Assembly (NCBI GenBank): GCA_026027325.1
Contig: JAMSLZ010000002.1
Location: 2,728,001 to 2,792,000 of the forward strand
Direction: 5' to 3'
Length of the DNA: 64,000 bases
Source: Actinomucor elegans
Lineage: Eukaryota; Mucoromycota; Mucoromycetes; Mucorales; Mucoraceae
Shown: positions 41,907 through 53,972 of the stretch, piece after piece
How positions within the stretch are numbered: the first letter of the stretch is position 1
How the letters are laid out: each line of letters begins with the position of its first letter
Notes under the pieces: model-generated
Seen by the model: the letters and a program-made list of their open reading frames with translations, nothing else
Databases searched by the model: none
Told to the model about the DNA's origin: nothing
Translations under genes and position numbers: made by a program

Positions 41907-42639
41907 ATGTCAAACAGTTACAACAATTCAAACATCAATTCCGCTAATGATGTAGACTCTGCCTCTACACGTCTTGTCAGCGAAACATGTATGGATTTAT
42001 TTTTAATAGAGATGGTCGATACCATTTGTCGAACTACTACAGCCGAAACCGATGGCGATAGCGACGCGATTTTCTATAAACTCGAAACACTAGGCTATGC
42101 TGTAGGTCAACGACTTGTAGAAAGATTCACCAAAGATCGACCTCGTTTTGTTGATACGCTTGATGTTGTAAAGTTCATTTGTAAAGATTTGTGGACCATC
42201 ATGTTTAAGAAGCAAATTGACAATTTAAAGACCAACCACCGAGTAGGCGAAACAACTTGACATCATAGTGTTGTAGTCTCATTTTATGTATGAATAGGGT
42301 GTATATGTCTTGCAAGATAATGGATTTCGGTGGTTTATGCGTATGTCTACTGATGTAGGTGGCTCAGATTCAGCAAAGAAAGCTATGCCAGTAAGTGATT
42401 TTAAGAAAAACATGACAGTATGTCTTGATTAACGTCTGTGTTGTTTAGTACGTTTGGTTTCCTTGTGGTATCATTCGTGGTGCATTGGCTAGTTTAGGTG
42501 TACCAACGGTTGTAGTTGCTGAAACAACCAATCTTCCTCAATGTAAGTGTTCTATTAAACACTAATGCGCTGTGATATTAATATTCTTTTACTTGCTATT
42601 CCAGGCACCTTTCAAATCAAGATTGTAAAGCAGCAGTAG
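41907..42639 (+). CDS. TRS33: TRAPP subunit TRAPPC6 (Trs33)
   Basis: Four exons (41907-42242, 42298-42390, 42449-42542, 42605-42639) give 185 residues. The Bet3-like fold is recognised from L-E-x-x-G-Y-x-V-G-Q-R-L-V-E-R, K-F-I-C-K-D-L-W, N-H-R-G-V-Y-V-L-Q-D-N-G-F, the M-P-Y-V-W-F-P-C-G-I-I-R-G-A-L-A-S-L-G block and the C-terminal F-Q-I-K. TRAPPC6/Trs33 is a core subunit of the TRAPP complexes that activate Ypt1/Rab1 and, in TRAPPII/III, later Rabs. I chose the ATG at 41907 (context ACAATG) over an in-frame ATG 42 nt upstream, which precedes a long A run and lacks conservation. Confidence 0.95.
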
Positions 42640-42737
42640 CCAAGAGAAAAAGTATACCTGTTATAGTAGTATAACCATTACAAGTAATATCAAGTAATAA
42701 TAAAGAGAAAGAAAGACTGTACATTATATCAATAGTT

Positions 42738-42830
42738 GATTATGTCCACATCTCTCGACCAATCGTGGTCTAATGCTTTATTTGAATAGTATCCCACACT
42801 CTGGATGGGCTGCTGAACCTATTGAATTCT
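42738..42830 (+). repeat. ~175 bp repeat family, single copy
   Basis: ACATCTCTCGACCAATCGTG, then GTCTAATGCTTTATTTGAATAGTA, follows the same block order as the arrays, although the CATCTGATTAGTA block is weak. Confidence 0.5.
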
Positions 42831-45159
42831 CTATTTAGTTGTAATATAATGAAAATATTGCATTTCATGATGTTTAACAATAATTACAAGTCTACTAGAT
42901 ATAGATAAATGACTGCTCTTATTACTGGTAATAGATGAGTTGTGTAAGGTTATGGTGTTTAAGAGCCACTGATTTGGCCAGCATGACAAGTCAAGGCGAT
43001 CAAATCTAATTTGCACAGAAGATAACTCATGATGAAGGTCTATATCTCCACTTGTATCTTGAGTTTCAATAATAATAAATTTGGTGAATGATTAAACAAA
43101 AGGTATACACATGCTTGATCGATTTACGTCCTGAGTGTTTAGTTGATCCTTGTTTACTGAACAAAACGGAATCTAGTACTGCTCTGCGTGGGCATTTTTG
43201 AAGAAATGAAGGGGCTATATAGTTTTTAAAAGTGTTTATGACAATTTAATGTGATAAAAGATAGTTTATTGGATTTGCAGTAGAATGTTTCTAACATGGC
43301 ATATATCAATGGAACACGTACTATTCTCAGTCGATTTATCTAGTTCGATTCGAACTTTAATGAACCAAAAAAAAAAAAGTCATCGTATCATATTAAATCA
43401 ATCCAGCTAACTTTGGAAGAGAATCGAAGCATTTTGCTATGATTACAAGTGTCTTCTATAGTTATAAAGAACCTATCATCCGGGTCATCCAAAGGCGAGA
43501 CATAAGAGACAACAGTACCGGAAATATTCACCACAACAGCTAAACTAAAGCGCCTGCTGAAGCCGAATATCATCTCTCATCGTGAGGGTTAAACGCTAGG
43601 CTTAATACAAGCCTCAATAAATCAAGTGGGTTTACTAAAACTACAATAAAAGGATACTGTAAAGTTGTAGTTACTTATCACAAACGCATTTTTATAACCA
43701 TTTATACAAGACTATCTAATAACTGGTAAGTAATACCTAAATCCATCACATTTACACGAAGAAGTAAGTAGAAAATACTACGTATTCAAAACCTATAAAT
43801 AGTGTATATAAACGATGTGGCATCATCACACTTAACTTTTAACAACTAATAAACATATTAAACTTCATGTCTTGACTATAAGTAAAAATATGTTGATAAA
43901 AAGGACATGGAAGCAGTATAACCATTGTTAGGAAAAATCATTTTGCAAAAGTAATGTGTTTGAGGGAGAGAATACGGTATCCATTAAATATATTTTTGAT
44001 TGATAGTTGTATATAGTTGAAAGTGTGTAATGGACTGTTTAGGTTATGATGGTATACAGTTTCTTTCTGTTCGTAAAGACATATGGCATACATGAAAATC
44101 TGGACGTATCCTTTTTTTGTCTATTCAATCAAAGTGCGGGCATTTTTAAGTAGTTAAACCTAGACTCACTGATAATATAACCACTATCATTCCCTAATAA
44201 AAAGTCAGCACGAAAGGCTCAATTTTGCCTGAAACAGCATTCATAAAGATTATACTGTGCATACCAGATCACGTCTATCAAATCTGATGCCCTGAATGAT
44301 ACTATTACTTGGCACTTTGCTTGTTGCGTGGTCTGTGCGCATATATTTGAGTTATATATCACACATACGTGAAAGCTTAATAGAATATAGGGTTTGAAAG
44401 ATAATAAACTAGCTATATCAACTAATAACACCTTTATTCTTGTTCTACAATACCTAAATAACATTGGGTTTCGTGACCTAAGGCTTAAGCAAACAAGTTG
44501 GCTTTTATCAAATGCTAGGAACAGCATATGATATATAAAAGCTACCTATCATGCTACTATTGATCAACACAGATATACATACGCTGTGTAGAAGTTTGGA
44601 GTTGTCAAATGCTGTCATATATATATATATATATATTTACTCTGAAACACGCCTATATACAATGGTAAGGACTAAACTAAAAAAAAACTCCTCCCCATAT
44701 CCAAGTATTGCAGAAAATATCCTTTGGTGCTTGTCAAAATTAATATATTAACAACCAAAATGTTCTATGAAAAATTTGGTTATGAATATGAACTTGTATG
44801 CAAGGTTACAAAGGGTTATCGCAACATCATCAATAACGAGTTAAAATGTATGAAAGATGTATCCCAGCTGCAAAAACAATTCAAATAGAAAAATGTACTA
44901 AAGGATTGCTACGACTTTTGGCTAACAAGAGTTCAATAATAGACTACAAGCATTGCACAAACCAGTTGATACGCTTCTTTGGATATTTGTAATTAGTTAG
45001 GTACGTGTATAGTTAACGAGACAAAAAACAAAGGATATATTTATTCTACTACTTCCAACCTTCTGTTATTAGTAAGCTGTGCCGTAGTTTCCTAATGATT
45101 ATATAACTAATCACGATTACACAGACGACTCATTCATAACACTTCTATTACTATATATA

Positions 45160-46190
45160 AAATGATTATATTCACTACACCAGTGCAGCAGAGATGGTAA
45201 AAAGCGCAATCCAAGCAAAGATTGAAACTGTTGATCGAGCGGTTAGATACAGTCCACCAGTAGATGACAGTGACGACCATGACAGCAGTTCCACAGAATC
45301 CAATAACAGAGAAGTAGATTGGGCTCTCAGGATGAATACTCCTATTTGAAGAAAATGTTTTCAACCTGCTTTCAAACTACTTCAACATGACAAAAAGTTG
45401 CATATTGAAAGTTACGCACAAGTACTGGCATGTTTAAACCAAAATTTTATCTTAGTCACTTCAATACAGTCGATTTATACTAACTGCCTTCACCGAAAAC
45501 ACACTCAAGAAAGTTTATCATCAGCGATTGAAGATGTGTATCAATACCAATTCGGATTTTACAACATAAGGGCATAACATATTTGGAGATGAAATAAAAC
45601 AGCTGGAGCAGCATCGAAGAGACCAAGCTTTGAAAGAAGTACTTTGATCTCATCCTATCTTCAATTATTTCATGCGCTCATAGACATACAATACTGTGTT
45701 GGGACAACACATTTGCTGAAAATACGGTCTCCGTAAAGCTTGATGCCACTATATCCCTGATTAATCAAGCAGATTTTTGAAATAATACTAAGTTTGGAGA
45801 GGCAAAAGTTCCACAATCTTGTAATAAAGCAATGCTTTATTTAGGCTTCTTTAGACTTGTATACCTTAGTAAAGAGTCTATTGACAATAACTGTATCAAG
45901 ACTATTTTTACTTTCCAAATGCAGTTTTCAAATTGCATTTTATCTCACAAGACTAAACCAAGAAATTGCGCACGCTGGCTCAACTTTCAATGCTAGACTT
46001 CACTCATTCTTTGGATGACCTTTCTGTTTTCACCTGTGCAAAAAAAAAAAAGAAAAAAAAAAACTGCAAGTACCACAAGTATTCTGTAAACATTGTCGCA
46101 AGTCATAAAATCCTTCGAAAACAAAATCAATTAGCCTGGATTTCGAGCTTCATTTCCTTGATCCGCGCAAAGATATACTCATAAATTGTC
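45160..46190 (+). pseudogene. Decayed gene, several frames broken
   Basis: Consecutive plus-strand segments read as plausible protein but change frame or hit stops. An acidic/Ser-rich opening starts M-V-K-S-A-I-Q-A-K-I-E (ATG near 45194). A helical segment follows (R-K-C-F-Q-P-A-F-K-L-L-Q, near 45350-45560). Later comes F-G-E-A-K-V, then L-Y-L-G-F-F-R-L-V-Y-L-S-K-E-S-I-D (about 45795-45890). The last resembles, from memory, a repetitive Mucoralean family of unknown function with a G-E-x-K ... F-x-K ... D pattern. No intact version is present here. The minus-strand open frame at 45134-45364 is its shadow. Confidence 0.35.
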
Positions 46191-47059
46191 TAGACGATTT
46201 TGGAAAATAAAGCGTTTATATCTTTTTAATACCATTATACCTAAACAAACAACGTCATTATCATTATTTATATCAAAGCAAGTGTACCAAAAAAAAAAAT
46301 ACTAATTTTTGTGTACACTACTTTTTAATTCATAACTTGTTGATTAATTCCATGATAGGCATTGCTTTAGTATCGATTGAAAATTATTTAATGACCTTCC
46401 CCTTATACATTGATTGGCATCGTCATAGTCCGTCAATATTACATGGATATATGGTTATGTTACATTTTTTTTAAGTTTGCATGGGTTTTCGTTAACTAGA
46501 GCCTTCGACATGTGGAGCTTTTTTTTAAAAAAAACAATCTGTTCATATCCAACAATACCTAGCTACTCACTCATCGATCTTTCTTATAAGCAAGTGTCTT
46601 CGTATAATTATAGTAGATTAATTCTTGATTTTTGTGTGGTAGCAAATGCATCCTAAAATCTTTGCAGCGATTTAGTATTGATTATATATATATATATATA
46701 TATATATATGATTAACTGTATCTAGTTTATATATGGCTTATATCTATCTAGGTTTTTGAGCACCTTCCAATGACACCAAAATAAAACTCGATTAACTTGA
46801 GAGTTGAATTATAATGCAGCAAACAAACATAATCACTATATTCGAATTAGTATTCACTTCATAACCCCAATCTCTCCTTCATAACACAATTGCGAGGTCC
46901 AAGCAACACTAAGACGTTATAAAAGAAAGGTTTTAGATATACATATTTCAAGAAAAAAGCTTTTTTATACTTCCTGAAGCTTTCTCCGGCTCTCATAATT
47001 GCTTGAAATGTTGTGCCAGTTCATGCATATTTTATATTAAAATATATCCTAGCCATACT

Positions 47060-47160
47060 TCGGTCAACTAATTATTCTAATAAATACCATAGCTCATTCT
47101 CAGCATGCACTAATAATCTAACGCGGCATTAAACCAGAACCCATTGAAAAAGGTCGTGTT
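47060..47160 (-). repeat. ~175 bp repeat family, single copy
   Basis: On the minus strand: GGGTTCTGGTTTAATGCCGC, then TTAGATTATTAGTGCATGCT, then GAGAATGAGCTATGG. The blocks are in family order. Confidence 0.55.
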
Positions 47161-48023
47161 AAAAATAATTTAATTTCTGAAAGTTGGTGAGAGGGTACAC
47201 TTTGGCCTAAATATGGCGATCTTTTTTTCTTTTGTAGGACACGAAAACAGCACAGTTAATTAATATAGGAGCTATCTATGGTAACATATATAGCATTATT
47301 TTATTGTACATATATAAAATAATCGAGATATGATCGCATTGCTAAAAAAAAAATACAATACGAATAATAAGTGTTTATCCAAGATAACTCGATGAATTAG
47401 GATGTATATTCCTATTAGATGCAGAATTAAATTTTGCATACTTTCTATGAATGATTTTTCTATGAATCTGCAATCTTTACGATTATGAAAAATGGGATGA
47501 CAATACAGCTGATTTTCTAAGGGATGGCGACGATAAATTATTAAAATAGCCAATGACCCATAATAGGCGAGGTATTTCGCAGTAGTGATAGTAGATCATT
47601 ATATAATCTTTTGACTATATTAAAAACAATTTAAAGGTATAGTATATAATGTAATTGTTGAGCGTACTTGATGATATTTATATTTTCACGCAAGAGCTAT
47701 CATGACTAGAGTTATCCCCGTTTAAGCGAGAGCCCAGCAATTAGATTCAGGACAATCCTGCCACAATATGTTAACTACACACAACGGTGCTTTTTATTTA
47801 TGCGTCATTTTCGGTCCTAGATATTCCTTTCATTTCTATGACCTCATACTTAAGCCCATATTAGCGTTACTAATAAGCACGCCATATTCTATAACAGCTG
47901 ATTGAAGCTTTGAGATGTTATCCTCCTTAATGCAAAGATAATATGAATTTGCAATTTCAAGATAGGAAACCAGTTCCTACTCGTATGTTTTTATTAAGAG
48001 AATATCAACTTTTTTTTTTGTTG

Positions 48024-50483
48024 TTAACCATGATTATTCAAAAAACTAAATGTAGGTCTTGCAGTGCCTTCAGACTTGGAAGGTGTAGTTACAGAGGATG
48101 GAAATGAATTCTGTTGATTTTTCTTTTTCATAGACGCGCTACTTGAACTAACACTGCTAGCTGACGTAGTTTGTCTCCAAAAAGAACTGCTCGTAGATTT
48201 GTGTATGCCAGTAGATGTTGTAGGCGTGATTTTAGGCGAAGAGTTGTTAGAGTTCAAGGGAGAAGGATGCTCATATTCATTTTGATATGTATTAGCAGTC
48301 GATTGTCGCATACGAAAGGTAGGCATCTTGATCGATTTAGAAGGCGTTGTGGCCATAGCCGTCAATTGTGGTGCTGATGTAGCAGTGTTGACTGTGGCGG
48401 CATCTGTACTTAAAGAACGCTGTGAAGAGGATCTATGGTGTTGTTGATGTGATGGAGGTGTAACAGCAGTAGTAGTAGCAGCAGTAGTTGGAACAATGGA
48501 TGAGTGTTGTGATAATAAAGTATTTGTGGTGAAAGGGAACCCACCATTGCTGGCTGAAGGGGTATTAGGACGGGTATGGCTATTAGAATTGTTACGGCTG
48601 ATATCATATTTTTGCAAGAAACGTGAACTTTGAGGTGAAGATGCGGAATTAAAGGAAGAAGCAGGTGTAGGAGGAGGAGAAAAGGGTCTTTCAACAACAC
48701 CATGCTGGTGAGCTTCTAGTTGATGTTGCTGTTGCTGTTGATGTTGCTGCTGCTGCTGGTGGTGTTGCTGTTGCTGTTGTTTTTGTTGAGACTCGATTTG
48801 CTTTTGTCTTTGCATCATCTTTTTTGCGTTGATCATAACGCGTAGCGCACGTATTTGCAAAGAAATGGCGTTAGAAAGTGAGGCAGATTCGTAAATCATT
48901 GTGGCTGTTTGAATATTCAACATCTGATGTAAAGAGTGTGTAGCCAGCGACTTCAAACGTGGAATATCAAACAAATCAGCAATAAATAACAGGCGGGCTA
49001 AAATCTGAGGTTGATGCTGCTGTGCTGTTACTAGATGATCTGTATAGATAAATTGTAAAAAGGCAATCAGAACTACATATGAATCAGGAAAACTGAGTTC
49101 TCTTTTATCGAAATCCAGTCCTTCTGGAGCTGCACTTGACGGTGATAATATAGGTTTAAGTAAAGGGCGAATCGTAGGCCAACGCTGAGCCAAGACAGCT
49201 GAATTGACAGAGATATGCTGGCCATCTGTAGTGACTATCTTCAAATCAGACATGGCAGGATCTTTGAGTAAAGCCAATCCTAGACCTTGACCAAAAGCAC
49301 TAAAAGAAGGTTTTGGAGGCTGATAGATGCCAAAGATTTCAATATCAACAGAAGCCAAATGTTCGAAACAGTGAACACGGTCCTTATAATCGTTCTGCAT
49401 TGATCTTTCAGGATGCCCAAACACAATGAATCGATTACAGTCTTCAGCTAACACACCTCTTAACCATGCACCTCGCGACAACACATGTCCTGCTTCCACT
49501 TTGGTCCAAATCAAACTAGTTGTATCTAAAGCCCAAATCTGAAATTGCTGTGCTGTGCTTGATAAGTGGGGTCCAGCTAGGATAAACTGCTGACCACACA
49601 TGAAGGCTGAAGGGAATCTAAGTGGTGGAGGTAACGAGTTACCCGAATTAATAGCAAGTGACTGATCTTGCATCTCGATAAGCTCGTTGCGATAATTAAG
49701 TTTCCAGGTCTGCAACTGTCGAGTTACTTCTGATCCACTAAAATTAGAATACGCATGTATCGTAATTGCTTCTTCGGTTGAAGAAGCAGTAGAAGATTCT
49801 TCATAGCTAGTGTCTGAAAGAAGATCCATAGTGGGCGCAAAGGGCGGAGTAAGTTGTGTTGGTGTAACAGCGACTGCAGCTGAACGATAGGCGCCATATT
49901 GCTGTTCATTAGATTCTAAAGGTGTACTCCAAACGCGCTTCTTGATATCAAATATATGAATATCATTGAGGTACTGATTGTGAATGTCTTGTCCGCCCAT
50001 GATAACCAATCGATTCTTATTCAGTGCAGATACGTGGGCATACCGAGGACTCGGTTGATATTGCTGTTGCTGCTCATCCTCTAAATACTCCCAGGACAAT
50101 GTCTTCAAATTGAGAAAGATCAAGTCAGCCAAAGCCACCAATTCTTCACCTCGTGATGTTTTTTTCACACCCATACCGCCAAAATATGCAATATGTGATT
50201 GATTGTGTGCATTAGCTGAATGAAAATAACGAGGAGGAGGTGGAGTATTGCTAGGATGGAGAGCTTTCCATACTTTGGTTTGAAGGTTGAGTACGAATAA
50301 TCGATTTGATATTTGTCTTGTAGACTGTAATCAACCACCAAACAGGTAAATATGATGCTTGATAATCGTCGTTGTCGCTCCAATCAATAGTGGAGGTACA
50401 TCGCCAGTTGTTTTGTGAAATTCAGTAATAAGTTCAGCGATTGAATGCGTGGCTGGTGAAGGACCACCGGTTGCAACAGCCAT
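48024..50483 (-). pseudogene. Kelch/BTB protein gene interrupted by an in-frame TGA
   Basis: One long exon of 820 codons. Kelch-type repeats fill the first half (I-Y-L-F-G-G, A-Y-F-G-G-M-G, R-Y-A-H-V-S-A ... V-I-M-G-G). A BTB/POZ domain follows (about residues 310-440; D-P-A-M-S-D-L-K-I-V-T ... L-Q-F-I-Y-T-D-H), then a BACK-like helix, a Gln/His tract and a Ser/Thr-rich tail. Codon 51 (50331-50333) is TGA. It sits exactly in the kelch motif F-G-G-[stop]-L-Q-S-T-R, where relatives normally have Arg, so CGA to TGA is likely. The frame is the same on both sides and no intron fits, because coding similarity touches the stop on both sides. Either the allele is null, translation restarts downstream (716 residues from the next GTATGG Met), the stop is read through, or the base is an error. 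Such proteins act as polarity or ubiquitin-ligase adaptors (Ral2-like). Confidence 0.8.
48722..48785 (-). repeat. Coding Gln/His microsatellite
   Basis: CAG/CAA and CAC/CAT codons on the minus strand give a tract of about 25 Gln interspersed with His, C-terminal to the BTB/BACK region of the kelch gene. Confidence 0.8.
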
Positions 50484-53400
50484 AATGAATAAAGAGTAAA
50501 AAAGAAAGAAAAAAAAAGTTATAAAACGAGGTTAAAAGAAAGGGACTTGGATTTTTTAGGATTTTTTGTAACAATAGCCTTAATCAAGCAAGGAAGGCCA
50601 TGCGTTTAAATTAAGTGTAACCACTCTTTTCAAACGTGTTTTATTTTCATCTTGTGCTACGGCTGTATATTGCCTTTTAGAAAGGTCAAGGCCAACTTAT
50701 TCTCTGGTATTTAGATCGAATAAGATCATCCTTTAACCTGTCAAAACTTAGGATCACACAAAGATGAAGGATAATTACTACTTGTAACTCTTGAGCCAAC
50801 TACTATACTCCATCTTTTTTTCTGCTGAGTAACATTGATAGTGCTAACTCTCAGTTATAGATTATTGTATATAAATGAGACTAACGACCAGAGAAACTTT
50901 AGACTGTATGGCATATATATTCTCTCATTTTTGGGGGTTTCCGCTAACAAAAGCTATTTGAAATGGCGATTTTTTGTATTCTCAAGACAATTGTATAGGT
51001 TTCAAACAAAATAGCGCATTGATCTACCTGATCTGGATTAAAGTTTCGGATAAGGGCGTGTGCTATTTTGTTTAATACCAAGAGTTTAGCTGAAACCACC
51101 TTATGACTGCTAGCTGATCTAGTGACGAAAGAAACTTCATAATGACTGATGGAAACGTGATACAAAAACTTTTCCATCGTATCCCTATATCAAGACTAAA
51201 CTCGTGGTTTTCAGTTAAGCAAAAGAAAAGCATAACCAGTCAAATGAAGCTCAAGTATCAGTGGCACTACATCTAATATTTGTAACCGAATAGATTTCAG
51301 ATTTTAAGGAATGTAGTTTGAGCACGGACTATTAATTAGGTGAGAGACCTTTTGTTGATTAATGTGCCCTATCAATTTTCCAAAGCTCTGATTTTGAAAA
51401 ATTGGACCCCAGGGATTGATATGAAATTAAGCTCAAAATTATAGAGAAAAACATGCATCAATGTTTGATTTGATGTACTAATAATTATTACATGTTTAAT
51501 TGGAATCGATACAAATAATAGGAGGCCAACTAATAAAGTTCATTTCTAATCTCTCTCTTCAAATAAAACAGAGTTTATGTATATTTAACCATCAAAAAAC
51601 TCTGCCGAATTGGATTAATCGAGACAATCTCTACTTGATAACGATATCACTATGGTATGCGAAAAGTGATTTAACAAACTTTTTCATTAAATTGTATAAA
51701 TAATACGCTTTATTTCTTTATTTCTTTACTTCCAAAGCTTATTTTGATAAAAAAAGGGCCGGCTTTCTTTACTTTTATGAATGCGTTCAAAACTCGTATT
51801 TTTCGAGATAAAATACATATAATTGCTTATTCTCGAATATCTCCTCCTGCATATGATTCCTGTAAGTAATACGGCATAAAAATCACCTTCGTGTTTCACA
51901 AAAAACATTTGGAAATTTGGGTTTAAGGGTAATATTTGTTTACTTTGGATTTCCTTTGAAATCCGATGATTTTCAGCATTTCTACATTCCTCGACTCATT
52001 TTGGTTTAATATTGCATTTGATTACTGACATCTATCCGAAATAAATTATTATAGCTACTAAGTTATTATTTAGCTAAAATAATACGAGTATTTTATATCT
52101 TGACACTGAAATGTGAACATATACATTTCAAGCAATCCAGGTCTAATGAACAATAGATCTCTCAACCGATCTCAGTTTAATGTCACATATATAATTAGTA
52201 CATGCTTAAAATGTGTTACCGAAATCACAGTGATCTGTGCTTAACTGTAGTGCAGCTAATGTATCATACTTATCAATAATTATGTACACAATTGTAATTG
52301 AATACATTTCATTCAAAATAAAGTTAAATGTCTATGGATTGCTTGACTAACCTCGACTCATAGTTCCAGCTGATAGATGACACATATTCCAAATAAACTA
52401 CTGTATCTAATGTGACTTCATTAGACTATATTTATGATCAACTTAGTGTAGTCCTCGATGAATAGCTGTATAATTATGGATATACTGGGATGTTTGCTCA
52501 ATTTTGAATCTTCGATCAGTTTCCGCCAGCTATTGGGTCTGAATAGTAATCTATTACTATTATATACGGTTTTGGTCAGGATGAACTATCGCATCTATTA
52601 TAATATCAAAATTACTAGAAGAGGATATAAACCAGAATTGAGCAAGGTATTCACTAATATCAGTAGTCCTAGTTATGGGGTTTTTTTTTAAAAAATCTAT
52701 AATGTTTGTAGTTGATGCGCAAGTGAGAATGCGTTTCTTCATGTTTGTATTTGTATCAAAAATGTAACCGTTTCTTCATTGTTACTTACACTCATTCTCT
52801 AAAATTATCCTTGCACCCCTCCTCACTTATAATTATATTGTTTAATAATTATTTCATTTTTGAATATTTTATCTTTTTGACGGTTTTTGAAAGTCATTGT
52901 TATTACGGTATTTCCTTTTTCCACTAATCAATTAGCTTTCTCCTGTCTGTATCCGCCCTATTGTTTACTTCACTTATTACGCACGTATAGCGATCCAAGG
53001 TTAGCTTCAGACAGTGCAATGCTTGACAGTATTTTAGAAGTCTTTTGTTTAAAAAGTACGAAGCGTTCAACATTAGACTAGAGCTTGAGCAATAAACAGA
53101 TGAGTTGGTATCTAAAACATTTCATTTCTTAATGGAACGTATGAACTTGTCTTAGTATTATAGATAAAATATGAGAAATATGTGGTATCTTAGATATTAA
53201 AAGTGAGAACATTAGAAATAGAATTACGCAGAACATGGGGCTGTATTTTATTTTATAATTAAAATTAAGAACCCAGAACTCTCTATTGCATGGCCTGTGT
53301 TATCATTATGCTTTAGAATGGATTCACTGCTGATGTACGATTAGAATGTTTCTTACCAAAAGTTATAAGTAAACTATGCTGCAAAAACCTTTATAGTATC

Positions 53401-53972
53401 AGCTTCTTTAAAAGCGTTACACTATGTTTCATATACTCTTTTTACCAGAGTAAGTACTAGTCTGATGTCATTATAATAATGTTACTGCTCGTAATCTCGG
53501 GCATTCTCGCTTGAATTCACATGCCCACATCTACTGCCAAAACAGATTACATTAACTAATCAGCTTCGTTGACGAAAAGGAGTCAAAAAACAAGTGAAAC
53601 GCAAGTTTACTATTTAAGGATTGTTGAGTTCCTGCCAAATCAATTTATTACAATCAAAGAAACATTTACTACTAGTTCATATCACAAGCAGACAGTGTAC
53701 AGCTATTATTGACAAGTTGGCTATATTTCCATTTTACCTGATCTGTGTATTATTTTTATCTACTAGTAGTACCAAGTACTGCTTATACAACTGTTTAATA
53801 TGCAAGATCGACTAAAAGTAGAATTAACAGAGATGGTTCAAGCGGAGATGTGACTATTTGTTTCGACTAATAGGAAAGTCTCTTATCCCAACCTTCTATT
53901 TAATCATTTGGCCTTTTGAACTTGTACGTTCCTTATCCATTTTTTCTCTTATTTTTAAAAATTCGGTCTAAG
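50484..53972. other. 3.5 kb intergenic desert with tandem repeats
   Basis: The kelch and NRAMP genes diverge from here, so both promoters lie at the edges. A three-unit repeat array is at 51975-52420. A short plus-strand frame ending near 53081 (L-R-T-Y-S-D-P-R-L-A-S-D-S-A-M-L) looks protein-like and may be a relic. Other open frames (50944-51177, 51500-51703, 52458-52691) show no motif. Confidence 0.5.
51975..52420 (+). repeat. Tandem array of ~175-180 bp repeat, three degenerate units
   Basis: Core blocks near 51980-52060 (TCGACTCATTTTGGTTTAAT, then TTGCATTTGATTACTGAC), 52150-52220 (AGATCTCTCAACCGATCTCA, then GTCACATATATAATTAGTAC) and 52345-52410 (CTCGACTCATAGTTCCAGCT, then TTCCAAATAAACTACTGTAT) are spaced about 172 and 182 bp. 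Same orientation, same block order as the other arrays. Confidence 0.6.

Larger units (their letters stand above)
42640..48023. other. 5.4 kb intergenic desert with repeats and a decayed gene
   Basis: It holds single copies of the dispersed repeat (42738-42830 plus, 47060-47160 minus), (TA)n runs (44615-44636, 46683-46710), and a string of broken coding segments at about 45160-46190 annotated separately. The other open frames (43388-43573, 44219-44527, 47296-47553) have no motif. No RNA gene was recognised. Both flanking genes end here (TRAPPC6 plus, kelch/BTB minus), so it contains no obvious promoter. Confidence 0.5.

Noticed and set aside
43330..43350. B-box-like AGTTCGATTCGAA, possible tRNA
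   Set aside because: No A box, no acceptor stem and no anticodon arm; it is a small palindrome. No tRNA was found anywhere in the window.
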